From positions 21,997,462 through 22,061,461 of the forward strand of contig OX352763.1 in assembly GCA_947095585.1 (NCBI GenBank): a stretch of 64,000 nt of DNA, read 5' to 3'. The notes beneath the pieces were generated by a model. That model worked only from the letters and a program-made list of their open reading frames with translations, had not been told where the DNA came from and did not search any database. The stretch comes from Nephrocerus scutellatus. Its lineage: Eukaryota; Arthropoda; Insecta; Diptera; Pipunculidae. The stretch's first letter is position 1. The number at the start of each line of letters is the position of its first letter. Below are positions 9,748 through 19,919 of this stretch, one piece after another. The position numbers were made by a program, and so were the translations under genes.

Positions 9748-11329
9748 AGTATTGCGATGATGGGCCTAAGCCTCGTACACTTAGGAGCTTGGATGCTATC
9801 AAGATACAAGCGGTTGATTCTGTTTTACGATTTTCCTTCCAATTTTCCACTCTTTTTTTCAGTCATTGGCGTGAGGATATTGTGCGAGTGAAGACGCAAA
9901 GCCTCATAGGTTTGTATGCACGTATGCACGTTGGTCGTTAAATTTCTTCTTCTTCTTCTTGTCGTCATCGTTATTAGTTTTTATGGAGCAGCGTATCGTG
10001 TCTTTTTATGTGCGATGCGATATCGAATGAATTTTTCCATGCAATGCGGACAGACAGCAACTTCGCCCATCGACAGTAGAGTGGTGCCGCACAACTACGA
10101 TGACGTTTATAATGATGATTACAGGGAACGAGAAGGAAAAAAATGAAAGGAAATTCACATTTTCCTGGTAAGACATTAGGACGACAATAATGATGATGAT
10201 GATGATGACGAAAACGAGCACTACACTCCACTCTCCGCACTATACTACTTTGGGTGTAGTATATGCAATAACGTAGAACAAAACTAAACTATTGCAAGCA
10301 ATTAATGCAAAAATTACGACGACAGCAACAACAAAAACGACAACATCATCCCCACAACAATACAAGAAAAGACATTGAAAAGGATATTTTATCCTTTTCA
10401 TGATATTCCTTTGTTGCTGTCGGGCAGGATATTAATGTGTCGATATTTACAGATTCATCCGTTCACTCTTCTTGTTGTTGGTGTGTTGTGTTGTCGCCCA
10501 GCCAGCTAATCTTGAGAGATTTTCTTTCGATTCTGCGAAATTTTCTTTTTCATTAGTTAACCACAAAAAAGATATCGCCATTTCCAGATGATGGATATAT
10601 TTTTTTCTCTCTGACTTCCTTTGTCTGATGCTTGGCTTTTTTGTCTTTGAAATATCCTTTCAATGTTTCCTTTATCTGGGCGCGCAATCCTTTTCTTGTA
10701 AATATGTGCACAACTAGGACAGCGCACTCACTCGGTGTCTTTGTTCGAGGTGTCTTCTTCATTCTGTTCAACTATTTATGCAGAAAGTACAGCAGAGATC
10801 CATACACGAAACTCTGGCCCACTAGACTATTCGAAGGCACCGGAAGGACGAAGGATAATACTTTATTAATTGCAGTATGTCATGTTCTTTGGATTTAATT
10901 TTTTTTTACTTTTACATTGTTATCATTTGTATGTGTCTGTTTGTATGTATGAATGAATGAGCATGAATGGGCGTTTATTATTTATTTGTAATTTTCACGC
11001 GAACATAACTCAAATGCGATTTAAGGAAAGGACGTTGGTCTCGTGAAGCGCGTCCTTTAATTGAAAATTGTAATTTTTTTGGCGTAGCAGTTCATTTCTT
11101 CGCAACAGTTGCCTCCTTGAATCCGTTGGATTTCTGCATATATATTCTATTTTGGAGGCTAAGTTGTCAGCACAAAATAATTGAAGTTCGACAATCGGAT
11201 GACGATTGAACGATTTAGCGATGGCCAATATAAAGTAACTCTATGATAAGTGTCCTTCCATATTTTTGTTCCATGTTAGTTCTTCAGCAAATTGCGACGG
11301 CCTTATCTTCTCTGGGAGTGTAACTGGAA
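9748..11329. other. unique island rich in AGGAC/AGGAT words
   Basis: No gene is recognised. A (GAT)n run lies at about 10190-10209 and TTCTTC repeats at about 9947-9961. Eight AGGAY or RTCCT words fall between 10370 and 10900 (near 10381, 10391, 10426, 10653, 10687, 10716, 10845 and 10852); about two would be expected by chance at even base use. An inverted pair AAAGGACG (11027) and CGTCCTTT (11051) adds to this. The cluster suggests a regulatory element, which is inference. Confidence 0.45.
10376..10400. promoter_or_regulatory. perfect AGGATA palindrome (candidate binding site)
   Basis: TGAAAAGGATA at 10376-10386 and its exact reverse complement TATCCTTTTCA at 10390-10400 are separated by TTT. 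Eleven perfectly paired bases per arm with a three-base spacer fit a site for a dimeric DNA-binding protein. AGGATAA-type sites are known for the Drosophila zinc-finger factor Tramtrack, but assignment here is only a guess. Confidence 0.35.
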
Positions 11330-11457
11330 GGTATAAAGTCTCCCATACCAATAAAAATTATCATTGTGTTCGCATTAGTATGGTGACTTCCATGTTGCTA
11401 TCATGGAACCGATTACAAACATCATTCTTATTGGTATGAGAGACTTTTTATATTGCA
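11330..11457. repeat. long inverted repeat (hairpin), about 45-bp arms
   Basis: The left arm at 11330-11375 (AAGTCTCCCATACCAATAA) pairs with the right arm at 11411-11457 (TTATTGGTATGAGAGACTTT), with a few mismatches. The central 36 bp contains a smaller stem, TTCCATG and CATGGAA. No coding sequence or TA flank is evident. It could be a miniature inverted-repeat element or a transcribed hairpin precursor. Confidence 0.75.
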
Positions 11458-11647
11458 AAGGAGTTTTCCCAGCCGGGGTAAACTTAGGGTGACCAGGGCT
11501 CAAAAGTAAAAAGGTCGTTACAATAAATTTCTTTCTGTTTTGTGACGCTTGAGTTGAATTCAGCGTTTATTTTCAATTTAGATTAAAATATAATTTAATA
11601 GTTAAATTCATATATAATGTAGCCTGAGAGCTACGTAAGTTTTAAGT

Positions 11648-11866
11648 TTTGGCGTGCGTGAGCCTCGCCGACGTGAGCCTAAACGACGTGCGAGCATTGA
11701 CAACGTGAGTCTGGACGATGCGTGAGCCTTGATGACGCGAAAGCCGTGATGACGTGAGCCTTGAACGTTGGCCTTAGCGATGACTTAGCCCTGTACATGA
11801 GCCTTGAATGACACGTGAGCGTGAACATGAGCTTTGAATGGCACGTGAGCCTTGACGATGTATGTA
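11648..11866 (+). repeat. degenerate minisatellite, GTGAGCCTTGA core
   Basis: The core GTGAGCC(T)TGA with a following GAYGAC or GAACG recurs about every 14-30 bp: near 11657, 11674, 11705, 11725, 11753, 11792, 11815 and 11845. Spacing is irregular and copies are diverged. Open frames here are a by-product of the repeat. The flanking 11458-11647 and 11867-12249 hold nothing I recognise. Confidence 0.75.
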
Positions 11867-12249
11867 GACGTAGACGACGAAAAGCTACATTAGAGAGAAG
11901 AAGTGCATGCCAGGGGCAGCAGGTAGTTTTAACAACTGCTGCCTTATATGCCAGATGCGCGAGCAGCGAAATGCTGCGCAGAGATAAGCGTAGCAGCAAA
12001 AAGCTTTTATCAACTTAAACTGCTGTCTAAAAAGGCAGTGACGCTAGAGTTTCAAGTGATCTTAACTCATAAAACTCCACTGGGTTAGATGATATTTTCC
12101 ATTAGTTCTGAAGTGGTGTTCTTCAAAGCTGGCATTACCATTGCCTAAGGTTTGCCATCTAAATCCTTGTCTTCTGGACCCTTGAAAAACAGCTTTTGTC
12201 CAGCTTGTACCATAAAAAAGGATAGCGTCGTTTCCTTTGTCGTACCGAC

Positions 12250-12640
12250 CCTTTTTTAATTCTCTATATTAACTTCGCGTGCCCGTGGCTGGCTGGCTGG
12301 CTGGCGGGCAGAATCTTGTGATCAATTTTTAACACACTTCCTAAAGTCCGATTTTATTCAAATTTGGCACACATGTGTATTTCCCATAACAATACTTCTA
12401 TTAAAATTTGGGGCACCTCGGGCCACAGGGTCGGGGGGCTCCCATACAATTTTTTTTTTTAAAATGTACCCGATTCTTCAATCTCCGATGGACAACACTT
12501 TTTGTAAAAATTTTAAAGCGATCGGGCCCCGGGGTCGGAGGGCACCCATACAAATTGCTTACAAAATTTACCCGATTTTCAAATTTTATATGCATGTGTA
12601 CCGCCGATGGACAACGCTTTTTTTTTTTTTTTAATTGAGC
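12250..12640 (-). mobile_element. satellite-bearing dispersed element, fragment (copy C)
   Basis: Read on the minus strand, about two and a half satellite units (AAATTTTACCCGATT-type AT-rich half alternating with a GC-rich half that reads GGGCCCCGGGGTCGG on the plus strand) lead to a right end. That end contains TTAAAAATTGATCACAAGATT, a (GCCA)n run, CCACGGGCACGCGAAGTTAA and TATAGAGAATTAAAAA. The same end closes the copy at 42.0-42.98 kb, and a decayed version lies at 58.67 kb, so the boundary near 12252 looks real. The left end is lost at the poly(T) near 12620-12633. No coding capacity. Confidence 0.75.
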
Positions 12641-12644
12641 ACAG

Positions 12645-12945
12645 TTTGAGAATTTTGTGTTTGGGGATTTTGGTTTGTTAAGTGATTTTGTGTTTGGGGA
12701 TTTTGGTTTGGTAAGTGATTTTGTGTTTGGGGATTTTGATTTGGGGATTTTGGTTTTGTAAGTGATTTTGTGTTTGGGGATTTTGATTTGGGGATTTTGG
12801 TTTGTTAAGTGATTTTGTGTTTGTGGATTTTGATGTAGGGATTTTGATTTGTGGATTTTGATTTAGGCATTTTGGTTTGGTAAGTGATTTTGTGTTTGGG
12901 GATTATGATTTTGGGATTTTGTTTTTGGAGATTTTGAGCACAATC
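12645..12945 (+). repeat. GT-rich minisatellite with two-level structure
   Basis: The basic unit GGGGATTTTGRTTT (14 bp) alternates with GTAAGTGATTTTGTGTTT, making higher-order units of about 33-47 bp that repeat at least six times. Later units drift (GTGGATTTTGATG, TAGGGATTTTG). It directly abuts the satellite-bearing copy C. Confidence 0.9.
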
Positions 12946-12965
12946 CGTTTTAATAGCACAGAATA

Positions 12966-13032
12966 TTAGATTTTAGTAGCTACGCTACGCTATGTTTTTT
13001 GCCGTGCTACGCTCAGTATGCAGCTTGCTTAA
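12966..13032. repeat. possible fragment of the 37.6-kb foldback element
   Basis: GCCGTGCTACGCTCAGTATG followed by CAGCTTGC resembles GCTGTGTTGCGCTCAATATA followed by CGGCTGGC in the right arm at 37.74 kb. The match is short and imperfect. Confidence 0.3.
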
Positions 13033-15189
13033 GAGTTCCTGTAAAACATGCAAATGATGATAAAAATAATTGCTAAGAAAGAAAAAAACGTCGTTAAAAA
13101 ATAAGAAACAAAAAAGCCGAGACAATTTTGAAATGTTCCTGCAGTAACAACAAGAAGAAGACCGACATGTACGCCGTCTCCACAATGAGCAGCCTAATTA
13201 GGCCATTAAATTTATCTCAATTCGTGCTCGGTCTGCACTTGTCGCCCATTTAATTAGGTCTTATGCTTCGTCAATTATTAATTAATAAGAGGACATCATA
13301 ATATTTTTCCCCATTTTTTTTTTCCTTTTATATTTTTAGTTCTGATACCTCGTAGTGTTCGTCTCCACCGTTCTCGTTCGTTCTTTTGTTTTGTGATTTG
13401 CTGGCTGAAATCTCAGACATATAGAGAGATAGACAGACATCTTAGCGCCATTATTTGACAGTTTATGTCCTTCAGACGCACTCCACGTCGGAAAGTAAAA
13501 AAAAAGAACACGAAATGCAATAACTCAAAACCAAATCAAAAGAAGCGCACAGTGATGTCCGACCATATCCATCTGAATTCCGTACCCTGGTAATGTTATC
13601 CTTCCTCGCCTCCCTGCCGGTGGCCAATTCTGTTTTTTTCTTCCTCTGTGATACTGTAAGTATTTAATTAAATAACAACGCTGATAGCTGTTGTTTTGTT
13701 GTTGGTCGTCTGGAAGCGGATTTTATGTTGGATATAGAATTACCGCGGGATTTCTAGAGCCACGTAAAATCAGGATAAAGATGAAAGAACTACCGAGATT
13801 ACAAAATTAGTTAACAAGGCGTTAACAAAAAAACAGCACAAGGATGTATTCTGCGAAGAAGGAAGAATTGAGATGTAAAAGTTAGAATGTCTGGGAGGAC
13901 GGATACATTGATGCTGATGTTTTCCTTACTAAATAAAGGTTTTACATATTGATTGCCATAGCAGGATAGTTAGTCGCATTGCATGCTTTTGGTATGTATC
14001 TCAATAAATTGTAATTCAATAAATAGAAGGACATGTGACTCCATCCACAGAGTAAATAAAGGGACACGCAACAAGCAAAACCATTGCAGTTCTTATCCTT
14101 ATCCTTGCCACGGCCACGACGACACCACCGTTCTTCAACGACATTCTCATCGCGTTGTAATGTTACACGACATCTCACTCTACCTGAGTCGGCAGACAGA
14201 CAGACAGACATTCCTCCTCTCTACTGTCATTGTTCCTGTGCACATACATTTTTTGGCGAAAGGACAATGACCTTCCATCAGGTTGGCATATGGTTTTTCA
14301 TGTCACGTGTTTACCTGCGGCTCGGGAGGCGCGTGTTTTGTCATGCCAGACTCGTCATCGCAGTATTTTCTTCATTTTTGTGCCCATATCGACTGACTTA
14401 GACAGCAGAGGAGACAACACCAGGCGACGATTACCGTAAAAAATAATAATAACAAAATAAAGTGAAATATGCAGGCAACAATAAGGAGGGTTGAGTCCTT
14501 AAAAAAAAACACAAAAACAAAAATTCCCTCAAGTCGACGCGACACGTTGCTGTTTCATTGTTCGGCAAATGCACGAAATCGGTCATTCAACTCTGTCGCT
14601 TATGTGCCTAAAGTCGACAGACGCATGCAGTGGCCTCTGCTGGGGTGGGAACAATCGAGACGCTACACACACACACACACCTAACTACGCACTTACGATT
14701 ACAGTAAAGGACTTTTGCACGAGAGGACGAGCACAATTCGGCAACAACAAGAAACCCTAAAATATTTTCGACTATCAAGTCAATGCTTCTTGGCGGCGCG
14801 GCGCGGCGTTTGGTCCTTTTCGACGGAAATTCTACCACATAAAGTTCAATGCTCGTTGCGAGTCAATGAATCGTCGGACGAATGTCTGACAAACAGCTGA
14901 TTTAAATGAAGTGTCCTTTCGCACAGGCGGCAAATGAATTAGTCCGTCATTATTAGGAAACTTAAGCTTTGCTAATAAAGGCGTGCGAACGCACGTGCAA
15001 AAGCTTTTGTGATTATTGGCGTCGAAGTGGTCGTGTAAGCCTTGGGTTGATTGAGTTGCGTCACGATTGAGATGTACTTGTGACTGTAAAGATTATACAG
15101 CTGTGTCCAAAAAGATGTAACCAATATCGAGTATATGGGATTGAATTTTATTCATTTATATTATTAATAACATAATAACAACCATTCCA
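13033..15189. other. unique island, no gene recognised
   Basis: Contains short simple repeats (CAGACAGACAGACAG near 14193; CA run at about 14663-14680) and frequent AGGAC or AGGAT words (near 13289, 13599, 13771, 13840, 13896, 14031, 14091, 14097, 14263, 14709 and 14725). Open frames of 60-105 codons show no conserved features. It may be intronic or intergenic regulatory DNA. Confidence 0.45.
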
Positions 15190-16415
15190 ATGCTTGAAAG
15201 TCCTTCTCGGGAGGAGTGTCTGTGACTGCAGTTAAGGGATGTGTCCAATGAGAAGTGCTTTCACCCATTCTATGTTCACTAGTCATTGTCAATCTTAACA
15301 GATCAGGCTACATCGCCATTGGTTATGCGGTCGATTTGGCACTGTACGACTATCGCTAGTGTCATGCGAGGGGCTTAACTACACGTTTTAGAATGGTGCA
15401 GCAGAGAAGGACTATCCATCAATCCTTGCCAAACCGTTCTAGTGCCTAGTGTCGGTTTGGGAGCTATCATCATCAAAGGCACTACGTTAGGTTATTCCAG
15501 TGAGGTTAAATATCTCGGGGTTATCCTTGATAAACGGATAAACTGGAATTCTTATATCAAGTCCGCAATCGAACGCTCCACTATGGTCTTGTGGGCCAGT
15601 AAACGCCTTTACAGCAGAACTTGGGGTCTAAATCCAAAAATGGTACATTAGATGTACACAATGATGGTGAGACCCATTATCACGTATGCGGCCATCGTTT
15701 AGTTTGGTGGTTTGGTGGAAAGTTCTGGACGGACAACGGCAACTAAGCTTCAGAAGTTACAAAGAGCTGCCTGTCTAGGTATAACGCCATGTGCACCTGC
15801 CCTATGACAGCACCTGAAAATTCTTGAATTAATTCCTGAAAGACACTTAGTCTGCACTATCCCCGACATTATGTTCAGGGCGCACTGTTTCAGAAGGAAA
15901 TTTAACGGTAGAAATATTGGACCGGGTGAACTGGTGAAATGGTTTGCCGACACTGGACACTAAAGGTCTGGTCTGGTTCACAGACCCAACACCAAAGTCT
16001 AGATACCAATGGGAGTTCCAGACGGAACTCCATGTCATTGTGATCTGGATTAACCTTTATAAAGGAATTAAAAGCGCTACAATATATATCTTTTCAGATA
16101 GCCAGGCAGTACTTAAAGCGCTGTCGTCCAATTTAATGGACTCAATATCAGTTACAAACTCTTGCGAAGCACTGCAATCTCTTCCCAGGGCTAAGGTAAT
16201 CCAAACACTTAATCGCGTCCTTTCCCTAAAATGAAATCCTTATTCTGAATAGGAATAAAGCATTAGGAAGCTGGTGAGTTTTCCACCAGGTCATTGTGGC
16301 CTGCGATATCACCTTAACAAAATTGGTGTGGGTTCAGAGACAAAATGTAGGTTCTGCTCAGAAGATAAAGAGTCATCCGAGCATATTCTCTGTGAATGTC
16401 CAGCATTACAGGTAA
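15190..16415 (+). pseudogene. LOA/R1-like LINE family B: RT end, RNase H, zinc knuckle
   Basis: The degraded 3' half of an ORF2. In order: a GVSVTAVKG-type segment near 15205, an RT motif read as IGYAVDLALYDYR near 15320 (family motif IGYADDLALYDYHF at 32.3 kb, so one catalytic aspartate is replaced by valine), VKYLGVILDKRINWNSYIKS near 15507, RNase H core DSQAVLKAL near 16098, and then KLVSFPPGHCGLRYHLNKIG with a CRFC..HILCEC knuckle near 16270-16400. The 15190-15300 part aligns with minus-strand sequence at 32.39-32.46 kb, proving the same family. Stops and frame changes are numerous. Confidence 0.8.
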
Positions 16416-17712
16416 ATCCTGGGGAGTTAGTCCCAGATTAACGCACTGGATGGATACATCATAATAGTAATTCCAATGATTACCTACGGAGCAGCGGCCT
16501 GGGCGGATAGAACCAAGCTAAACACCACGAAAATGGAATTAAAAAAAGTGCAGAGGATGGCCTGTGTTTTAATTACAGGTGACATGAGAACATGAGGCAT
16601 GTAGGCCATTCTTGGGCTACTCCCACTACACCTTGTGGTAGAGACCAAATTCGGGGAAACCAAGTTACGTTTAACTAAGGTAGGCTGCTTTACAGACAGC
16701 AGGGCAAGAGCAATAGTGGAATCACTGGCTAAGCTGACTCCCTTGGCCGGCAGTCCGTGTGATAACATGGTGCAAAAGCTCCAATAGAAAATAACTTTGA
16801 AGTAATAATGAGCACCTAGAAGTAATTCAGATCTGAGACTGAATATCTGATATATTCGGGTGCCATGAAGTAGTATACGGATGGATCAAAGAAATCTAGA
16901 GGCACTAGTGCCGGAGTCTATGGGCCACGAACCAATGGGGCAGTACCCGAGTATATTCCAGACAGAAGAACACGCCATCGCAAGATGTGCTCACTTTAAT
17001 CTAAAAAGGAACTACACGAGGCAGGAAATAGCTATCATGACAATCCGCGCTAAGAGCCCTGGATGCAGGAAGAAGCTAAGTAGACTTGGCGCAGTCAACA
17101 AAGGGCGTTTGCATTAGGTGACGAGACACACTGGCATAGAAGGCAACGAAGTAGCAGATAGGCTCGCAAATAAAGGAGCAGAAACTCCGCTAGTAGGGCA
17201 AGAACCGTTCTGTGGTATAGGGTACCGCATAATGCGGGAAGAGATACGCAGTATAGGTAAGGCACCCGCTTCAGTAAGATGGGTGAATCTCCCAGGTCTA
17301 CGGCAAGCAAAGGAAATGCTTGGGAGATATAACCCAAAGAGGTCTCGCATGATATTGGGACTAAGCTGAAGTAAAGTAAGAATCATTACCGGTTTCCTGA
17401 CAGGACATTGCACACTGAAAGGGCCTCTAAAGAAAATAAAATAAGTAGATGATTGCAGCTGCAGACTCTGTGGGGAAGCGTGGCATATATTCTCAACGAA
17501 TGAGGAGCAACGATCCTACCGAAAAGAGATTACATTGGAACTCACGTCATCTCAGAGTCAGAGTCATTCACTGATTCCGCTCCATATTATTAAGTTCTTA
17601 AGAGCCATAGGTATTAAGGTAGTGCTTTAGAGACGGGCATGCACTCTCTCTGATGCACAAGTCAGCGGGAATCGCAATAGATCCGCATGGGTCGCAGTGC
17701 TACTACACCCCA
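16416..17712 (+). pseudogene. LOA/I-like LINE family C: RT thumb and RNase H
   Basis: A second, different LINE joined directly to family B in the same direction. It reads PMITYGAAAWADRTKLNTTK near 16480 and LKKVQRMACVLITGDMRT near 16540 (RT thumb), then a degraded RNase H with RHTGIEGNEVADRLANKGAE near 17125, in which EVADRLA holds the last catalytic aspartate. It then has an ITGFLTGHCTLKGPLKKI block near 17385 and CRLCGEAW near 17465. The end near 17712 is inferred from loss of similarity to coding sequence. Several stops and frameshifts are present. Confidence 0.75.
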
Positions 17713-17731
17713 TTTATTAACACAATTAAGG

Positions 17732-17968
17732 ATCCAAGAATTTTGAAGGCTCACTTACGTCATTGTTTTTATTTTTAATATTTTCTTGGTCAAGGTCTTT
17801 TGTAGTTTTTCCTGACCATTGTGTTGGTCAAGGTCTTTTGTAGTTTTTCCTGACCATTATCCATTGATTTAAGCGTCGTTCTAGTTTTGTGGTCGTTTTG
17901 CTTTTTCGATGAATCAGAGAGAGTTCTGAGAAAATTATTAGACTACAAACGTGAGGGATGTGATATCC
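17732..17968. repeat. interspersed repeat R, copy 1
   Basis: Shares CCAAGAATTTTGAAGGCTCA, ATTTTCTTGGTCAAGG, TTTTGTAGTTTTTCCTGACC, and GATGAATCAGAGAG through ACTACAAACGTGAGGGATGT with 43315-43545. Here a 37-bp segment beginning TTGGTCAAGGTCTTTTGTAG is duplicated in tandem at 17787 and 17824; the other copy has it once. The family is unidentified. It has no clear terminal repeats or coding region. Confidence 0.75.
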
Positions 17969-17979
17969 TTCGGAATGGT

Positions 17980-18264
17980 AGTTTTTGGGTCATTTAGAAA
18001 GAACGTGGTACGAAATCTATCTACAGCTCGACAGATAGCTTACTCAGATGGACAATTATGCGCAAATTATGTAAAATCACAAAGTCGTCTATAAGTTGCG
18101 CGAATCGTCGACTGATTTTCAAAGTAAATTTGTATAATTTGGTAACGTTTTTCAAGGCTAAGTCTATTCATAATATAATTTGCCAGAGTATACTTATAAT
18201 AAATGTTGACAGCTCATTTGACAGTTAATCCTTCAGTAAGTTCTATCTAACCAAAAAAAACACC
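17980..18264 (-). pseudogene. mariner transposase N-terminus, decayed
   Basis: On the minus strand MNRLSLEKRYQIIQIYFENQ is followed by STIRATYRRL, a stop, NCPSE and RFRTTF. It matches residue by residue the start of the rosa-like transposase at 9633 (MNRLTPEQRFQIVEIYFQNQ), so this is the helix-turn-helix end of a related family. The upstream end GGTGTTTTTTTTGGTTAG near 18264 looks like an inverted repeat. The catalytic two-thirds is missing. Confidence 0.8.
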
Positions 18265-19769
18265 GATTATAACACAATAATGTTGTTCCAGTTCTTTGAT
18301 ATCTATACACCCTAGACATCTTAAGACTTCGCATTTCCATCAACAAATGAATACATAAATACATAATAACAAAAAAAAACTCTTAACAAATACATAAAAC
18401 CGACTGACCATCGTGTGTCAGCCATGTGAATTTTTCATTTCCCATGTAAATCAATGAACCTCACCGCGAATTTTCAATTAAGTTCTCTAATCACACAGAA
18501 TCAATTATGACTGGGATAATCACGTTTTTTACAGAACTAATATTAAGAGACGCTTTCGGAGTGAACATCAATGGTGGTGCTGTGTAAAAAAAATTAGTGA
18601 CGGCCATAAGCAACAAAAACAAAACATAAATAAAAATTTGTAATATTGAATTGCATGGTGCCTTGCGTTGCTCTTCTGTTGTTCTTCGGTTGTTATTTTC
18701 CCATTGATTGCAACATATCCCCTGAAGAAGTCACGAGACCATCAGCGTCCGTCCAAGAAAAAGAACAAAAACAGCTGACAAGAACATACGAGTACATATT
18801 TATGGACACAATGTCAAACAATAAATATATCGAACTGGAGAAGTATGCAGCAGTAGTTGGTGTAGTAGCAGAATGGGCCGCATGTTTACTGCTGTCTAAC
18901 TGCTGAGCAACAAAGAGGCAGGAGAAGGATCGACCGGCCCCGCTGCATAATGCTGCTTGATCGCTACTCTGCGACCGAATATATTCCCCGCCGCGTTGTC
19001 GTCACCGACCAATGATCGTATCACAAAACAACCCAAAGGGAACGATGATACCAACCCATAAGCCATAGCCATAATATAACCGCTTTAGTGTGTCGTCGTC
19101 GGTCGACACAGTCATGGCGCATTCTCCTCACATAATCCCTGCGCTTAACAGACAATTAAAATCCAATTAATTCTGACGTTTATTGTATTCAGATACGGTG
19201 AAGCGGCCCAGCACATCTTGACTCCTATGCATAAGGCGACTCACATGTGGTACCGCTATAGACAGTAGTCAGTGACCATACAAAGACCGACGCCCTAATA
19301 ATAAATTACAACTTACATAAGTTACCCGCTTAAAAATTTGGCTACAATTGGTTTGAGATGTATCCGCTGCTATTTTCGTCAAATTTTGTAGGATGGTAAG
19401 AAGGCCTGTAGGCCAAGTTGATCAATTTTACGATCAACGAAGGCAAACGGTGTGACAATCTCAGCTTTTGTACCCTACAGTCTGATCAATAGAAATAGAA
19501 ACGTCATGAATAGTGCATTATAGCACCGCAGACGATGTAAGTAGGAAGAATTTTTACGGTGAAATAAAAATGGAAATCGATTGTATTTCGATCAGGAACT
19601 CTCAGGGAGTGCTTCGAGATGCGGAACAAGAGAAACTTTTTAATATCGTCTTTAAACGTCTCTTATTGCAACAAAATTGTTTGTGCTTGGCAAGGAAATT
19701 AATCGATGTAATATTAAATTTATTTATTGGACATTGGTAACATCAGATATCGGCACAGGATGAAACAAG
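18265..19769. other. unique island, one weak small-ORF candidate
   Basis: No conserved gene is recognised. The only notable frame is 18655-18906. AT-rich with few repeats. 19400-19769 contains another short frame at about 19513-19740 with no recognisable motif. Confidence 0.4.
18655..18906 (+). CDS. small ORF with signal-peptide-like start, unproven
   Basis: From the first ATG it reads MVPCVALLLFFGCYFPIDC and then NISPEEVTRPS, 83 residues ending TGA at 18904-18906. The first ~19 residues have the short hydrophobic core and small polar end of a secretory signal peptide. The leader just upstream (CAACAAAAACAAAACATAAA) looks like a fly 5' UTR. The mature part is rich in K, Q and E, with a second hydrophobic patch near the end (VVGVVAEWAACLLL). 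I know no family for it. It may be a chance frame or a first exon. Confidence 0.15.
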   Translation: MVPCVALLLFFGCYFPIDCNISPEEVTRPSASVQEKEQKQLTRTYEYIFMDTMSNNKYIELEKYAAVVGVVAEWAACLLLSNC

Positions 19770-19870
19770 AACAACACTTTCATTTTCATTCAAATGGTTA
19801 TGTAAATAAACAAAACAGTCTGTAGATTGTGAGAAAATTGCAATCCACAACCAATCTATGAATTTAACAG
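19770..19870 (+). pseudogene. mariner transposase catalytic fragment
   Basis: The plus strand reads FHSNGYVNKQNSL, a stop and then IVRKLQST, matching FLLNGYVNKQNCRIW just after the first catalytic aspartate of the 8.57-9.63 kb transposase. Upstream GATGAAACAAGAACAACAC is consistent with a decayed DEAH. Only about 30 codons are recognisable. Confidence 0.6.
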
Positions 19871-19919
19871 ACCAAGAGACTCTTCAATATACTTGAGAAT
19901 GGTAACTTAAAATCTGACA

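Noticed and set aside
11458..11647. LTR-like sequence (TGTAACGACC on the minus strand near 11521)
   Set aside because: No second LTR, primer-binding site or gag-pol sequence nearby; the short terminal word alone is not evidence.
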